Part shown: positions 19,996-29,557 of the stretch, piece after piece | Numbering within the stretch: position 1 is the stretch's first letter | Layout: the number at the start of each line of letters is the position of its first letter | Origin: Natronomonas sp. CBA1123 | GTDB taxonomy: Archaea; Halobacteriota; Halobacteria; Halobacteriales; Haloarculaceae | DNA length: 52,136 bases | Assembly (NCBI RefSeq): GCF_009741925.1 | Contig: NZ_WPCC01000023.1 | Span: 1 to 52,136, forward strand | Reading direction: 5' to 3' | Made by a program: the position numbers and the translations under genes | Notes under the pieces: generated by a model | Database searches by the model: none | The model's input: only the letters and a program-made list of their open reading frames with translations | Told to the model about the DNA's origin: nothing

Positions 19996-21423
19996 ATGGA
20001 CACCGCCGTCGTTTGGTTCCGCGACGACCTCCGCGTGACCGACAACCCGACGCTTTCCGACGCCGTCTCGACCGCCGACCAGGTGGTGCCCGTCTACACG
20101 TTCGACCCCCAATGGCGCGGCCGGACGCGATACGGGCCACCGAAGATGGCACCCCATCGCGGTCGCTTTCGACAGGAAGCGGTCGCCGATTTGCGGGCCT
20201 CGCTTCGTGACCGCGGCGGCGAGTTAGTTGTCCGAAAGGGGTCGGCGGAGACGGTCGTCCCCGAGTTCGCCGAGGCGGTGGGGGCGGCGGCCGTCTACGC
20301 ACAGACGAAGCCCGCGACCGAAGAGCGAGCAGTCGAGGAAGCCGTCGGGAAAGCCCTCGCAGAGCGAGACATCGACCTCGAACGACGGTGGACGCACACG
20401 CTGTACCATCCCGATGCGTTGCCGACGCCGCCCGAGGACATCGACGACACGTTCACGCCGTGGCGACAGTCCGTCGAGGGAGCCATCGAACCGGACCCCC
20501 CGCGGGCGGCGCCCGACTCGGTTGCCGTCCCCGAGAGCGTCGACCCGGGTGCCCTACCGGGACTGGACGACCTCGGAATCGAACACCCGACCGACGACGG
20601 CCGAGCAGTGTTGCGGTTCGAGGGCGGCGAGACGGCCGGGAAACGGCGCGTCGAATCGTACCTCTGGGACGGTGACCACCTCCGGGAGTACAAGGAGACC
20701 CGAAACGGCCTGCTGGGGGCGAACTACTCCTCGAAGCTCTCGCCGTGGTTGGCAGCTGGGTGTCTCTCGCCGCGGTGGATTCACCGCGAAGTCCAACGCT
20801 ACGAGGACGAACGCGTCGAAAACGAGGACACCTACTGGCTCGTCTTCGAGTTGCTGTGGCGGGACTTCTTTCAGTTCCAGTTCCGGAAGTACGGCGCCCG
20901 GTTCTTCACTCCGGGCGGGATTCGCGGCGTCGACACCGACTGGAACCACGACCGCTCAGCCTTTCGACAGTGGGCCGACGGCCGGACGGGTGTCCCCTTC
21001 GTCGACGCGAACATGCGGGAGTTGAACCGGACCGGCTACATGTCGAACCGTGGCCGACAGAACGTCGCGTCGTTTCTCGTCAACGCCCTCGGCATCGACT
21101 GGCGGTGGGGTGCGGCGTACTTCGAGTCACGACTGGTCGACTACGACGTGGCCTCCAACTGGGGAAACTGGGCGTATCAAGCCGGCGTCGGCAACGACTC
21201 ACGGAACAATCACTTCGACGTCCTCTCACAGGGGGAGTACTACGACCCCGACGCCACCTACATCGGGACGTGGCTTCCGGAGCTGGCGTCGCTCCCGTCG
21301 GAGTACGCACATCGTCCGTGGCGGCTCTGCCCGGAAGAACAGGCCGACTTCGGCGTCGAGTTAGGCATCGATTATCCCCAATCGATGCTCGATATAGAGG
21401 CCCGGTACCGGGAGTTGGAATGA
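19996..21423 (+). CDS. Cryptochrome/photolyase, Cry-DASH type
   Basis: A 475-residue flavoprotein of the photolyase/cryptochrome family. The N-terminal Rossmann-like antenna domain begins DTAVVWFRDDLRVTDNPTL. The FAD-binding part includes ANYSSKLSPWLAAGCLSPR, LLWRDFFQFQFRKYG, GYMSNRGRQNVASFLVNALG and WGNWAYQAGVGNDSRN. GYMSNRGRQ and the DWRWGAAYFE segment are hallmarks of the DASH subgroup. These proteins repair cyclobutane dimers, at least in single-stranded DNA, or sense blue light. Start: ATG 19996, although ATG 19987 is also in frame. ACTTTTGCG at 19967-19975 is a weak TATA candidate. Confidence 0.92.
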   Translation: MDTAVVWFRDDLRVTDNPTLSDAVSTADQVVPVYTFDPQWRGRTRYGPPKMAPHRGRFRQEAVADLRASLRDRGGELVVRKGSAETVVPEFAEAVGAAAVYAQTKPATEERAVEEAVGKALAERDIDLERRWTHTLYHPDALPTPPEDIDDTFTPWRQSVEGAIEPDPPRAAPDSVAVPESVDPGALPGLDDLGIEHPTDDGRAVLRFEGGETAGKRRVESYLWDGDHLREYKETRNGLLGANYSSKLSPWLAAGCLSPRWIHREVQRYEDERVENEDTYWLVFELLWRDFFQFQFRKYGARFFTPGGIRGVDTDWNHDRSAFRQWADGRTGVPFVDANMRELNRTGYMSNRGRQNVASFLVNALGIDWRWGAAYFESRLVDYDVASNWGNWAYQAGVGNDSRNNHFDVLSQGEYYDPDATYIGTWLPELASLPSEYAHRPWRLCPEEQADFGVELGIDYPQSMLDIEARYRELE

Positions 21424-21535
21424 GAAGCGAGCCGTCGATTTCGGGGGGTTTCGATACACTCGAAACGTGGACCAGCCGAAAGGTCTAAACCCGCAAAACC
21501 GGTTTAATAGGCTGACAGGCCCCCGCCAGCCGACT

Positions 21536-22190
21536 ATGCGATACTTCGATTTCACGTTGACCCCGGAGGACGGCGCGATTCATCCCGTAGACCGGGCTAT
21601 CGCGGAGACGGGGGCAATCTCCCGAATCTCGCTCATGCACATCGACGCCCTCGGCGACGGGACGGGCGTGTTGCTCTACCGACTCGAGGGCAACTCCGAG
21701 ATACTGGTTCCCGACATCGGTGACCATCCCGACGTGATTTCCTACGACCTCCTCGACGCCGACGACGAGGAGTTTCACCTGTATCTCCACATCGAGCCCG
21801 GGAACCCTGCCGGGGCGTTGATGATGCTCGCCGAGAAGTACGCGCTGATGATAGACACCCCCCATCGATTTCACTCGGCGCGGAGCCCTCCGGTTGACCG
21901 TCATCGGCGCCCACGACATGGTGAAAGGGGCAATCGAGGAGCTCCCCGAGGACATCTCGGTCAACATCGAGCAGGTCGGCTCCTACACGCCGGACCGACA
22001 GGACACGCTCTCGGAACTCACCGAGCGACAACTGGAGGTGTTCCGGAAGGCCGTCGAGTTGGGGTACTACGAGATTCCGCGCAAGGCGACCCACGAGGAC
22101 ATCGCCGAGCGACTGGAGTGTGCGCCCTCGACGGTCGACGAACATCTCCGGAAGGCCGAGTCGCGGGTGCTTCGGACGCTGGTGGGGTAG
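21536..22190 (+). CDS. Bat-type HTH_10 transcriptional regulator, frameshifted in a C6 run
   Basis: The corrected gene encodes about 217 residues: an N-terminal sensor-like domain found in haloarchaeal Bat-like regulators, and a C-terminal HTH_10 domain. The HTH reads LTERQLEVFRKAVELGYYE...ATHEDIAERLECAPSTVDEHLRKAE. The two halves are in different frames, switching at the C6 run 21858-21863. Five Cs give DTPIDFTRRGALRLTVIGAH, which joins the halves smoothly. The TATA box GGTTTAATAGG at 21501-21511 is about 30 nt before the ATG. The regulator's target is unknown; neighbouring Cry-DASH suggests, weakly, light or redox input. Confidence 0.82.
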
Positions 22191-22225
22191 CGGGCCACAA
22201 CAAACAGACGGGAGTAATCGGTTAG

Positions 22226-22367
22226 CATCCGCGAGCGCCGAAGGCGCGAGCGGTTCTCCGCGCCGAGCGACAGCGAGGCGCGGGACCGAGGCCCGACCAA
22301 AGGGAGGGCCGACGTGTCTTTTTCATCGAAGTTTTTGCCGGGTCGGCGAAGCCGACCCGTGCAAAAA
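22226..22367. repeat. Cluster of GAA-loop palindromes between convergent genes
   Basis: This short intergenic region contains two palindromes with a GAA apex. One is GCGCC-GAA-GGCGC (22235-22247). The other is GGGTCGGC-GAA-GCCGACCC (22340-22358), extended outward by TTTTTGC/GCAAAAA (22332-22338 and 22361-22367) to a 36-nt near-perfect inverted repeat. It lies between the convergent ends of the HTH regulator and the carboxylase gene, so it may serve as a bidirectional terminator or belong to a dispersed extragenic palindrome family. Confidence 0.6.
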
Positions 22368-22374
22368 GTTCGGG

Positions 22375-24072
22375 TTAGAAGAAAACCGTCCCGTGATGCC
22401 GGGGTCGGTCGTCGCGCTGTTTGGTCTTGTAGGTGTCGAGACGAACTTCGAGTTGCTCCCGGAGGTCGCCGGCGGGAATCAGCTCGTCGACCTGCATCTT
22501 GCCGGCCTGCTTTTTGATGTCGATGTACTTGTCGAACTCCTGTTTAGCGGATTCGATGAAGGCGTCCTTCGTCTCGCCGTCCATGTCCTCGATTTGTCCG
22601 CCGAACAGCGCGTGGACGGCGGCATCGGGCCCCATCACCGAGATTTCGGCGGAGGGCAGCGCCAGCGTCGCGTCGGGACCGAACGAGGGGCCGGCCATCG
22701 CGTAGATGCCGGCGCCGTAGGCCTTCCGGGTGATGACACAGAACTTCGGCACCTGGGCGTTGGAGGTGGCGTAGATGAACTTCCGGCCGCGCCGGAGGAC
22801 GCCCTCCTTTTCGACTTGGGAGCCAATCATGAACCCGGGCGTGTCACAGAGGTACACGAGCGGGATGTTGTATGCGTCACACGTCCAGACGAAGCCGGCG
22901 CCCTTGTCGGCGGAATCCGGGAAGATGGCCCCGGAGATGTGGTCGGGTTGGTTGGCGACGATGCCGACGACTTGGCCGTCGATGCGTCCGAGGCCGGTGA
23001 CGAGTTCGGGGGCGAAATCCGGCTTCATCTCGATGAACGAATCCCGGTCGACGACGCGGTCGATGACCTCCATCACGTCGTAGGCCTTGTTCGGCTCTTC
23101 GGGGATGATGTCGTCGAGGCTGTAGGGGTTCTTCTTCGGCGGTTTCGGCGTCTCTTCGGGCGGCGATTCGGAGTAGTTCTGCGGGAGGAATCGGAGGACA
23201 TCGCGGGCCTTTTCGGCTGCGGTTTCCTCGTCGGGGACGACGAGGTCGGCGCTGCCGGAGTGTTGGGCGTGGACCTGCGGGCCGCCCAACTGCTGCATGT
23301 CGGTCTTCTCGCCGGTCATCGCCTCGACGATGCGGGGCGAGGCGATGGCCATGCCGGCGATGTCCTCGACCATGATGAGGTAATCACAGAAGACGGGCGT
23401 GTAGGCGGAACCGGCCACGTCCGGGCCGTAGAGAACGCCGATTTGTGGGATTTCGCCGGACATCCGACACTGGTTGTAGAACATCTTCCCGCCCCGGTAG
23501 CGGTCCATGTGGGTGTCGCCGGGTTCCCGCTCTTCGGCGTTGAGGCGTGCGCCCGTCGAGTCGACGAGCCGCAACATCGGGATACCGAGGTCCAGCGCCC
23601 GCTCCTGGATTCGGATGACCTTCTCGACGCCCATCTGGCCGAGCGAGCCGGCTTTGACGGTGTAGTCGTTGGCGGTGAAGGCGACCTTTCGGCCGTCGAT
23701 GGTGCCGACACCCGTGATGAGGCCGTCTGCGGGGAGTTCGTCGTCGTCGCCGTGGCGGGCGAAGGAACCGTCCTCGTATTCGATATCGTCGAAAATCATG
23801 TCGAGGCGGTCCCGGACGAACACCTTGCCGAGGTCCTCGATTTTGTCGAAACCGCGCTCGGGGCCGCCGGACATAATCGACTCGATGTCCTCCCGGATGG
23901 CCTCCTCGCGTTCGGTGACGACGGCGCCCTCCTCGCTCCAGTTCTCGCCGGCCTCGGCGAGGGTTCCGTCGTTGCCGACCAACTCGACGCCACGGCCCAG
24001 GTGTTCGGAGACGGCCGTCGCGATTGCCTGTGCGATTTCCTCGTCGGTGTCGTTGTCGATTTTGATTTCCAT
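22375..24072 (-). CDS. Acyl-CoA carboxylase, carboxyltransferase (beta) subunit
   Basis: A 565-residue carboxyltransferase of the propionyl/acetyl/methylcrotonyl-CoA carboxylase beta family. Two crotonase-like halves are visible. The N-terminal half has VGTIDGRKVAFTANDYTVKAGSLG and RLVDSTGARL. The C-terminal half has GRIDGQVVGIVANQPDH, LVYLCDTPGFMIG, RKAYGAGIYAMAGPSFGPD and EISVMGPDAAV. It transfers carboxyl from biotin to an acyl-CoA; the biotin carboxylase and carrier are not in this window. The insertion SPPEETPKPPKKNPYSLDDI between halves resembles methylmalonyl/propionyl-type subunits. It is divergent from an acyl-CoA dehydrogenase gene, suggesting shared acyl-CoA catabolism. Confidence 0.92.
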   Translation of the reverse strand: MEIKIDNDTDEEIAQAIATAVSEHLGRGVELVGNDGTLAEAGENWSEEGAVVTEREEAIREDIESIMSGGPERGFDKIEDLGKVFVRDRLDMIFDDIEYEDGSFARHGDDDELPADGLITGVGTIDGRKVAFTANDYTVKAGSLGQMGVEKVIRIQERALDLGIPMLRLVDSTGARLNAEEREPGDTHMDRYRGGKMFYNQCRMSGEIPQIGVLYGPDVAGSAYTPVFCDYLIMVEDIAGMAIASPRIVEAMTGEKTDMQQLGGPQVHAQHSGSADLVVPDEETAAEKARDVLRFLPQNYSESPPEETPKPPKKNPYSLDDIIPEEPNKAYDVMEVIDRVVDRDSFIEMKPDFAPELVTGLGRIDGQVVGIVANQPDHISGAIFPDSADKGAGFVWTCDAYNIPLVYLCDTPGFMIGSQVEKEGVLRRGRKFIYATSNAQVPKFCVITRKAYGAGIYAMAGPSFGPDATLALPSAEISVMGPDAAVHALFGGQIEDMDGETKDAFIESAKQEFDKYIDIKKQAGKMQVDELIPAGDLREQLEVRLDTYKTKQRDDRPRHHGTVFF

Positions 24073-24255
24073 GGTGTCCTCGGAAACTCACCGAATGTTT
24101 AGAGTTTCCAGCGTGTGCGTATGCCGTGATATACCAACGCGAGGTAAAAACATTGTGGGTACACGAGTCAGCCAAGCGGTAAGTTCCCGCCGGCCGATGG
24201 ACGGGCCTCTCAAAGGCGGCAGAAATCCTAAGTATGGTAACTGGGTACGAAGCGC

Positions 24256-25425
24256 ATGGCACTCGGAGAATCCGAACTCCACGACCTGATTCGAGAGTCG
24301 GTTCGCGGCATCGCGGACGACTTCGGCCGGGAGTACTGGCAACAGCACATCGACGACAAGGAGTTCCCCGAGGAGTACTGGCAGGCGCTGGCAGACGACG
24401 GCTGGCTCGGCGTCACCATCCCCGAAGAGTACGGCGGCGAGGGACTCGGGATGTTGGAGATGTCCATCATCATCGAGGAGTTATCTCGGGGCGGCGGCCA
24501 GGGTGGCATCATCTTCGTACTCACGCCCGTCTTCGGCGGTATCGGCATCCAGCGCCACGGAAACGAGGAGCAGAAACAGGAGTACCTGCCGAAAATCGCC
24601 GACGGCGAGATGAAGTTCTGTATGGCGCTGACGGAACCCGAGGCGGGGACGAACACCCTCAATATCTCGACGTACGCCGAGCGGGACGGCGACGGCGAGT
24701 TCCGCGTCGACGGACAGAAGACGTTCATCAGCGGCGTGGAGAACGCCGACACGATGCTGCTCGTCGCCCGCACCTCCGAGTTCGACAAATCGAATCCGAC
24801 TCACGGCGTAACGCTGTTTCTCGTCGACAACCCCGCCGAGCGCGACGGCATCTCGCTTTCGGAACTCGACACGACAGTCCCGTGGTTCGAGCGGCAGTAT
24901 CAGGTGCAGTTCGACGACCTCCGCGTGAGCGAAGACGACATCCTCGGCACGGAGGACGGCGGCCTCTATCTGCTGTGGGACACCCTCAACACGGAACGAC
25001 TCGGCGGTGCAGCGTCGGCGCTCGGCGGCGGTCTGCGGGCGGTCGACCTCGCCGTCGAGTACACACAGGACCGCGAAGTCTTCGGCCAACCCATCGGCGC
25101 CCACCAGGGCATCCAACACCCCATCGCCGAGTCCTACGCGAAACTGATGGCCGCCCGCGAAATCCTCTATAAGGGCGCCAAGAAGTGGGACGACGACGAG
25201 GACTGCGGACTCGAGGCCAACGTCGCCAAACTGCTCACCTCCCGGGCCGGCACCGAGGCCGCCGACCGCGCCATCCAAGCCCACGGTGGCAACGGTTTCA
25301 CCCGCGAGTACGAGGTGTACGACATCTGGCAGAACCTCCGGCTCACCCAGACCGCACCGGTCTCCAACGAAATGGTGTTGAACTTCATCGGCGAACACCA
25401 ACTCGGGATGCCACGCAGTTACTGA
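24256..25425 (+). CDS. Acyl-CoA dehydrogenase
   Basis: A 389-residue FAD-dependent acyl-CoA dehydrogenase that introduces the alpha-beta double bond during acyl-CoA oxidation. The N-terminal helical domain, the beta domain motif CMALTEPEAGTN (residues about 115-126) and the C-terminal motif QAHGGNGFTREYEVYDIWQN (near residue 340) are all present. It is divergent from the carboxylase gene. The catalytic base usually lies near the C-terminal Glu of Y-E-V-Y-D. Substrate chain length is not evident. Confidence 0.93.
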   Translation: MALGESELHDLIRESVRGIADDFGREYWQQHIDDKEFPEEYWQALADDGWLGVTIPEEYGGEGLGMLEMSIIIEELSRGGGQGGIIFVLTPVFGGIGIQRHGNEEQKQEYLPKIADGEMKFCMALTEPEAGTNTLNISTYAERDGDGEFRVDGQKTFISGVENADTMLLVARTSEFDKSNPTHGVTLFLVDNPAERDGISLSELDTTVPWFERQYQVQFDDLRVSEDDILGTEDGGLYLLWDTLNTERLGGAASALGGGLRAVDLAVEYTQDREVFGQPIGAHQGIQHPIAESYAKLMAAREILYKGAKKWDDDEDCGLEANVAKLLTSRAGTEAADRAIQAHGGNGFTREYEVYDIWQNLRLTQTAPVSNEMVLNFIGEHQLGMPRSY

Positions 25426-25496
25426 CCGCCGCAGTCGCTTCCCGCTGTGCCGGCCGGACCGCATCTTTATGAAACCGCCGACTGAAGTTCCGGGGT

Positions 25497-25706
25497 ATGC
25501 GAAAACGGATTAAACGAATACTGAGCCGCGCTCGATACGCAGCCATCGGCGGTGCAATCGGCGCGGGTATCGGTGGGTTAATCAGCCGGAACGCGGCGAG
25601 TACCGGCGGCGCTATCGGCGGACTCGTGGGTGCCACGCTGGGCGAGACGAGCGTCTCCGCTCGCTCGGCTATCGACGAGGTCAAACACCGCCGCGACGAC
25701 GACTGA
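25497..25706 (+). CDS. Small glycine-zipper protein
   Basis: A 69-residue protein with a basic start (MRKRIKRILSRARYA), a glycine-zipper-like hydrophobic stretch (GGAIGAGIGGLISRN...GGAIGGLVGATLG, residues about 18-48) and a charged tail. Such sequences insert into or span membranes. CATCTTTATG at 25462-25471 is a TATA candidate about 30 nt upstream. I recognise no specific family. It is probably a small membrane-associated protein. Confidence 0.7.
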   Translation: MRKRIKRILSRARYAAIGGAIGAGIGGLISRNAASTGGAIGGLVGATLGETSVSARSAIDEVKHRRDDD

Positions 25707-25716
25707 CTGCTCGAAA

Positions 25717-26010
25717 CTATCGCAGGAAGTCGAACCGCACCTCGTCGGCGGGAACGCGGGGGTCGATTTCTTCGCCGTTTTCGAACTTCACGAAACTGAG
25801 GTAGTAGGGTTCGCCACAGCCCTCCCCGTCGGTTTCCTCGGCGCCACAGACGATGACGACTCCTTCTCCGTCCTCGAAATCCTCGTAGGCATCCTCGTAG
25901 GTCCATCCCTCCAGGGGCTCGGCAGTGACGCATTTGTCCTCGAGGTAGGCGTCGCGTTCGAGTTCGGCGACAGCCCCACACCGCGGGCAGTAATACGAGA
26001 CGTCGACCAT
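25717..26010 (-). CDS. Small zinc-ribbon-like haloarchaeal protein
   Basis: A 97-residue acidic protein. A CPRCG knuckle sits at residues 8-12, and later cysteines (Cys27, VCGAEETDGEGCG) could complete a zinc site. It ends in FVKFENGEEIDPRVPADEVRF. CPxCG-type small proteins are abundant in haloarchaea and many affect motility or stress adaptation, but I cannot assign this one. It is convergent with the glycine-zipper gene, 10 nt apart. Confidence 0.75.
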   Translation of the reverse strand: MVDVSYYCPRCGAVAELERDAYLEDKCVTAEPLEGWTYEDAYEDFEDGEGVVIVCGAEETDGEGCGEPYYLSFVKFENGEEIDPRVPADEVRFDFLR

Positions 26011-26090
26011 ACCGCCTGTAGGGGCCGAACCGCCATAGGGCCGTCGGACGGTCCCGAAGGCCTATGGGCTCGCCGCACGACGGTACCGGC

Positions 26091-26945
26091 ATGATAGACG
26101 AGACCGCAGACGAGATTCGGGAGATGCAGACCCACTCCTCGTCGACCGTCGCCATCAAGGCCGCCGAGGCGTTGCGGGAACTCCTCGACCGCGAATACGC
26201 GACCGTCGAGGAGTACGTCCGTTCGCTGGACCGCAACAGCAGCGCCCTCCGGCGCGCCCAACCCTCCCACGCGTCGCTGCACAGCACCCAACGCGAAATC
26301 GTCGCCCGCGTCGAGGACGGCGACCCCGACACCGTCGAGGAGGCGAAGGACCTCACCGAGTCGGCCATCGAGGCCGTCGTCGACGACGTGGAGACGGCGA
26401 AACACGAGGCTGCCCGACACGCCGTCGAACTGCTCCCCGACGGGTCGACGGTGTTGACGCACGACTACTCCTCGACGGTGCTGGAGGCCATCGAACTCGC
26501 GGCCCAGGAGGGCCACCACATCGAGGTGTACGTCACCGAAGCCCGACCCCGATTCCTCGGCCGGAAGACCGCTCGGACGCTGGCGAGTATCGACCGCGTC
26601 GACGCGACGCTCATTGTCGACAGCGCCGCCGGCCACTACCTCGACGAGTGTGACCGGGTCGTGTTGGGGATGTCCTGTATCGTCGACGACACGCTGTACA
26701 ACCGCGTCGGGACGTTCCCCATCGCCGCGACTGCGGCGGAGTTGGCCGTCCCCGTCTCGGTGTTCGGCGCGAGCGCAAAGCTCATCGACGAGGGGTTCGC
26801 CTTCGAGAACGACTTCCGCTCTCCGAGCGAAGTGATGCGAGAACCGGCGGAGGGGTTCGATATCGAAAATCCGGCGTACGACGCGACGCCGACGCACCTC
26901 CTAGAGAACGTCGTGACGGACGACGGAATTCACAAACCCGAGTAA
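26091..26945 (+). CDS. eIF2B-like/ribose 1,5-bisphosphate isomerase-related protein
   Basis: A 284-residue member of the eIF2B alpha/beta/delta-MtnA-R15P isomerase superfamily. The N-terminal helical domain (TADEIREMQTHSSSTVAIKAAEALREL) is followed by the Rossmann-like domain: LLPDGSTVLTHDYSSTVLEAI, VYVTEARPRFLGRKTAR and GMSCIVDDTLYNRVGTFPIAATA. In R15P isomerases a Cys and an Asp are catalytic; the HDYS position here lacks the usual Cys. This protein may therefore be a regulatory eIF2B-like form rather than the AMP-pathway isomerase. ATG 26091 begins the family-typical sequence MIDETADEIREM. Confidence 0.82.
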   Translation: MIDETADEIREMQTHSSSTVAIKAAEALRELLDREYATVEEYVRSLDRNSSALRRAQPSHASLHSTQREIVARVEDGDPDTVEEAKDLTESAIEAVVDDVETAKHEAARHAVELLPDGSTVLTHDYSSTVLEAIELAAQEGHHIEVYVTEARPRFLGRKTARTLASIDRVDATLIVDSAAGHYLDECDRVVLGMSCIVDDTLYNRVGTFPIAATAAELAVPVSVFGASAKLIDEGFAFENDFRSPSEVMREPAEGFDIENPAYDATPTHLLENVVTDDGIHKPE

Positions 26946-27185
26946 CGGCCGGACTACAGCGAAGGAGCGCCACGTGGAGTGTGCCGCCGAGGGTTCGAAC
27001 TGCGGCTGGCTCAAAACCACGTCGCCACACTCCGGACATTCGGTGACCGTGCGGTCACCGTCGGTACCGTGACGGTGTCGGACCGACCACTCGCCGTCGA
27101 TTGGCGCCTCGTGGCCGCACGCCGGACAGAACAGGAGCGTCTTCCTGTCCGCCGGTGTGTCGGCGCATCGTCCTGTGGTGGTCAT
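26901..27185 (-). CDS. Small zinc-ribbon protein, C-terminus uncertain
   Basis: A 94-residue protein with two zinc knuckles, CPACG (residues 20-24) and CPECG (50-54), around a region with GEWSVRHR. TATA-like GTTTAT on the minus strand at about 27207-27213 is about 25 nt upstream of the ATG, which supports the start. The last 25 or so residues overlap the end of the eIF2B-like gene on the other strand by 45 nt and look less family-like, so the true C-terminus may differ. Function is unknown. Confidence 0.62.
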   Translation of the reverse strand: MTTTGRCADTPADRKTLLFCPACGHEAPIDGEWSVRHRHGTDGDRTVTECPECGDVVLSQPQFEPSAAHSTWRSFAVVRPLLGFVNSVVRHDVL

Positions 27186-27286
27186 CGCCCCGGTCTAGGC
27201 CGTCAGGAGATAAACCCTTTGTGCCTCAGATGCCACCATACACCACCAATTGGTATTCAAAGAAACAAAATGGAATAGAACGGTAG

Positions 27287-29554
27287 TTACTGGAACGTCC
27301 GGCTAATTTCGGGCTCGTCAGGTTCGCTGCCGTGGGTGAACTTCTCTTCGAGTTCCTCGTAGCGCTCCCGGACGTCCTCGTCGACGCTGGCACCGACTTC
27401 TTCGAGTGCCTGCTCGAAGTGCTCGCGAGTCACGCGGACGTTCTCGACGCTGGTCGCAGCCTCCTCGGGGGAGACGCTGTTGACGAACTCCCGGGTTGCG
27501 GCCATGGCGGCCTCCCGGCAGAGCGCCTCGATATCGGCGCCGACGTAGCCGTCGGTTTCGGCGGCCAGTTCGTCGAGGTCGACGTCGTCGGCCAGCGGCT
27601 TGTTGCGCGTGTGGACCTCGAAGATGGCCTTCCGTGCGTCCGTATCGGGGACCGGCACGTGGACGTGTCGGTCCAGTCGACCGGGGCGCAACAGTGCCGA
27701 GTCGATGAGGTCCGGCCGGTTCGTCGTCGCGATGACGACCACGTCCTCGAGCTGTTCGAGGCCGTCCAACTCGGTCAGCAGCTGGGAGACGACCCGTTCG
27801 CCGACACCGGAGTCGCCCATGCGGGCGCCGCGTTCGCCGGCGATGGAGTCGATTTCGTCGAAGAAGACGACGGTCGGCGCGTTCGACCGCGCCTTCTCGA
27901 ACACCTCCCGGACGCCCTTCTCGGACTCGCCGACGTACTTGTTGAGCAGCTCGGGACCTTTGATGGAGATGAAGTTCGACTGGGCCTCGTTGGCGATGGC
28001 CTTCGCCATCAGGGTCTTCCCGGTGCCGGGCGGGCCGTACAGCAGGACGCCCTTGGCGGCCTGCATGTCCATCTGCTCGAACACCTCGGGGTACTCCAGC
28101 GGCCACTGGATGGTCTCACGGAGGCGCTCTTTGGTGTCTTCGAGTCCGCCGACGGAGTCCCACGTGGTGTCGGGGACTTCGACGAACACCTCCCGCATCG
28201 CACTCGGCGTCACGTCCTTGAGGGCGCCCTTGAAGTCGCCCTCCGTAACCTGCATCGCCTCGAGTATCTCGGCGTCGATTTCGTCGGCTTCGAGGTCGAG
28301 TTCGGGCCGGATACGTCGCAGGGCGTTCATCGCGGCCTCCTTCGTCAGGCTCTCGATGTCGGCGCCGACGAACCCGTGGGTGTTCTCGGCGTAACGGTCG
28401 AGGTCGATGCCGTCGACCAGGGGCATCCCGCGGGTGTGGACCTGCAGGATTTCCTTGCGGCCCTCCTTGTCCGGGACGCCGATTTCGATTTCGCGGTCGA
28501 AGCGACCGCCCCGGCGCAATGCGGGGTCGAGTGCGTCGACGCGGTTGGTCGCACCGATGACGATGACGTCGCCACGCTCGTCGAGGCCGTCCATCAGGCT
28601 GAGCAGTTGGGCGACGACACGGCGCTCGACGTCGCCGCTGGTCTCGCCGCGCTTCGGCGCGATGGAGTCGAGTTCGTCGATAAAGACGATGGCCGGGGCG
28701 TTCTCGGAGGCCTCCTCGAACACCTCACGGAGTTGCTCCTCGCTTTCCCCGTAGTACTTCGACATGATTTCGGGGCCGGAGATGTTCGTGAAGTGGGCGT
28801 CTATCTCGTTGGCGACGGCCTTCGCCATCAGCGTCTTCCCGGTCCCCGGCGGGCCGTGTAGCAACACCCCTTTGGGCGGTTCGATGCCGAGCTGTTGGAA
28901 CAGCTCCGGGTGTCGCATCGGGAGCTCTATCATCTCCCGAACCTGCTCGAGTTCGTCGTCGAGCCCACCGATGTCCTCGTATCGCACCGAGGGAGTCCCG
29001 TCGCCCCCTGCGGCCGTGCTGTCGCCGGTGTCGGCGATTTGTTCAGCGGGCTTTTCGCTCACCTGGATGTCCGTCGAATCGGTGACGACGACCGTCCCGT
29101 CGGGGTCAGTGTCGGCGATTTTCAGCGGAATGCGCTGTCCGCTCTGTGAGGACAGCGGCCCGAGACCGAGCGAGAACGGGACGTTTTGCCCCTTGGTGAC
29201 GGCCTGTCCGCTGAGTTTGTCGCGGATGTGCGGGCCGATGTTCCCGCGGATGCGGAGGTTCTGCGGTAGCGCGACCGTCACCTGCTTTGCGGGGTTGACG
29301 TCGGCGGCCTCGACCGTCACGCGGTCGTCGATGCCGACGTTGGCCTCCTGTCGGAGGCGGCCGTCGATGCGGATGACGCCCTGGCCTTCGTCCTCGGGGT
29401 AGCCGGGCCACACCCGGGCGACGGCGCGGCCGTCACCCTCGATGAGGATGTAGTCACCGTTCTCGAGGCCGAGTTCGGCCATCGCCGCGCGGTCTATCGC
29501 CGCCAGTCCGCGACCGGCGTCTTTCTGTTTGAGGGGTTTGACCGTCAGTTTCAT
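27287..29554 (-). CDS. cdc48: Cdc48/VCP-like AAA ATPase
   Basis: A 755-residue double-ring unfoldase. The N-domain (residues about 1-180) is followed by D1, with Walker A GPPGTGKT near residue 235 and Walker [13 protein letters not shown]2 has a second GPPGTGKT near 510 and [11 protein letters not shown]. Both SRH regions ([40 protein letters not shown]) are intact. Archaeal Cdc48 unfolds substrates, likely for the proteasome. The C-terminus ends ISRTFQ, lacking the HbYX tail seen in some proteasome partners. It lies 3 nt downstream of the DUF7127 gene in an evident operon whose promoter carries an HSR1-like palindrome. Confidence 0.95.
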   Translation of the reverse strand: MKLTVKPLKQKDAGRGLAAIDRAAMAELGLENGDYILIEGDGRAVARVWPGYPEDEGQGVIRIDGRLRQEANVGIDDRVTVEAADVNPAKQVTVALPQNLRIRGNIGPHIRDKLSGQAVTKGQNVPFSLGLGPLSSQSGQRIPLKIADTDPDGTVVVTDSTDIQVSEKPAEQIADTGDSTAAGGDGTPSVRYEDIGGLDDELEQVREMIELPMRHPELFQQLGIEPPKGVLLHGPPGTGKTLMAKAVANEIDAHFTNISGPEIMSKYYGESEEQLREVFEEASENAPAIVFIDELDSIAPKRGETSGDVERRVVAQLLSLMDGLDERGDVIVIGATNRVDALDPALRRGGRFDREIEIGVPDKEGRKEILQVHTRGMPLVDGIDLDRYAENTHGFVGADIESLTKEAAMNALRRIRPELDLEADEIDAEILEAMQVTEGDFKGALKDVTPSAMREVFVEVPDTTWDSVGGLEDTKERLRETIQWPLEYPEVFEQMDMQAAKGVLLYGPPGTGKTLMAKAIANEAQSNFISIKGPELLNKYVGESEKGVREVFEKARSNAPTVVFFDEIDSIAGERGARMGDSGVGERVVSQLLTELDGLEQLEDVVVIATTNRPDLIDSALLRPGRLDRHVHVPVPDTDARKAIFEVHTRNKPLADDVDLDELAAETDGYVGADIEALCREAAMAATREFVNSVSPEEAATSVENVRVTREHFEQALEEVGASVDEDVRERYEELEEKFTHGSEPDEPEISRTFQ

Positions 29555-29557
29555 CGG

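Noticed and set aside
26782-27039. An alternative minus-strand ORF overlapping the zinc-ribbon gene
   Set aside because: It lacks the zinc knuckles and a promoter and mostly overlaps the eIF2B-like gene.
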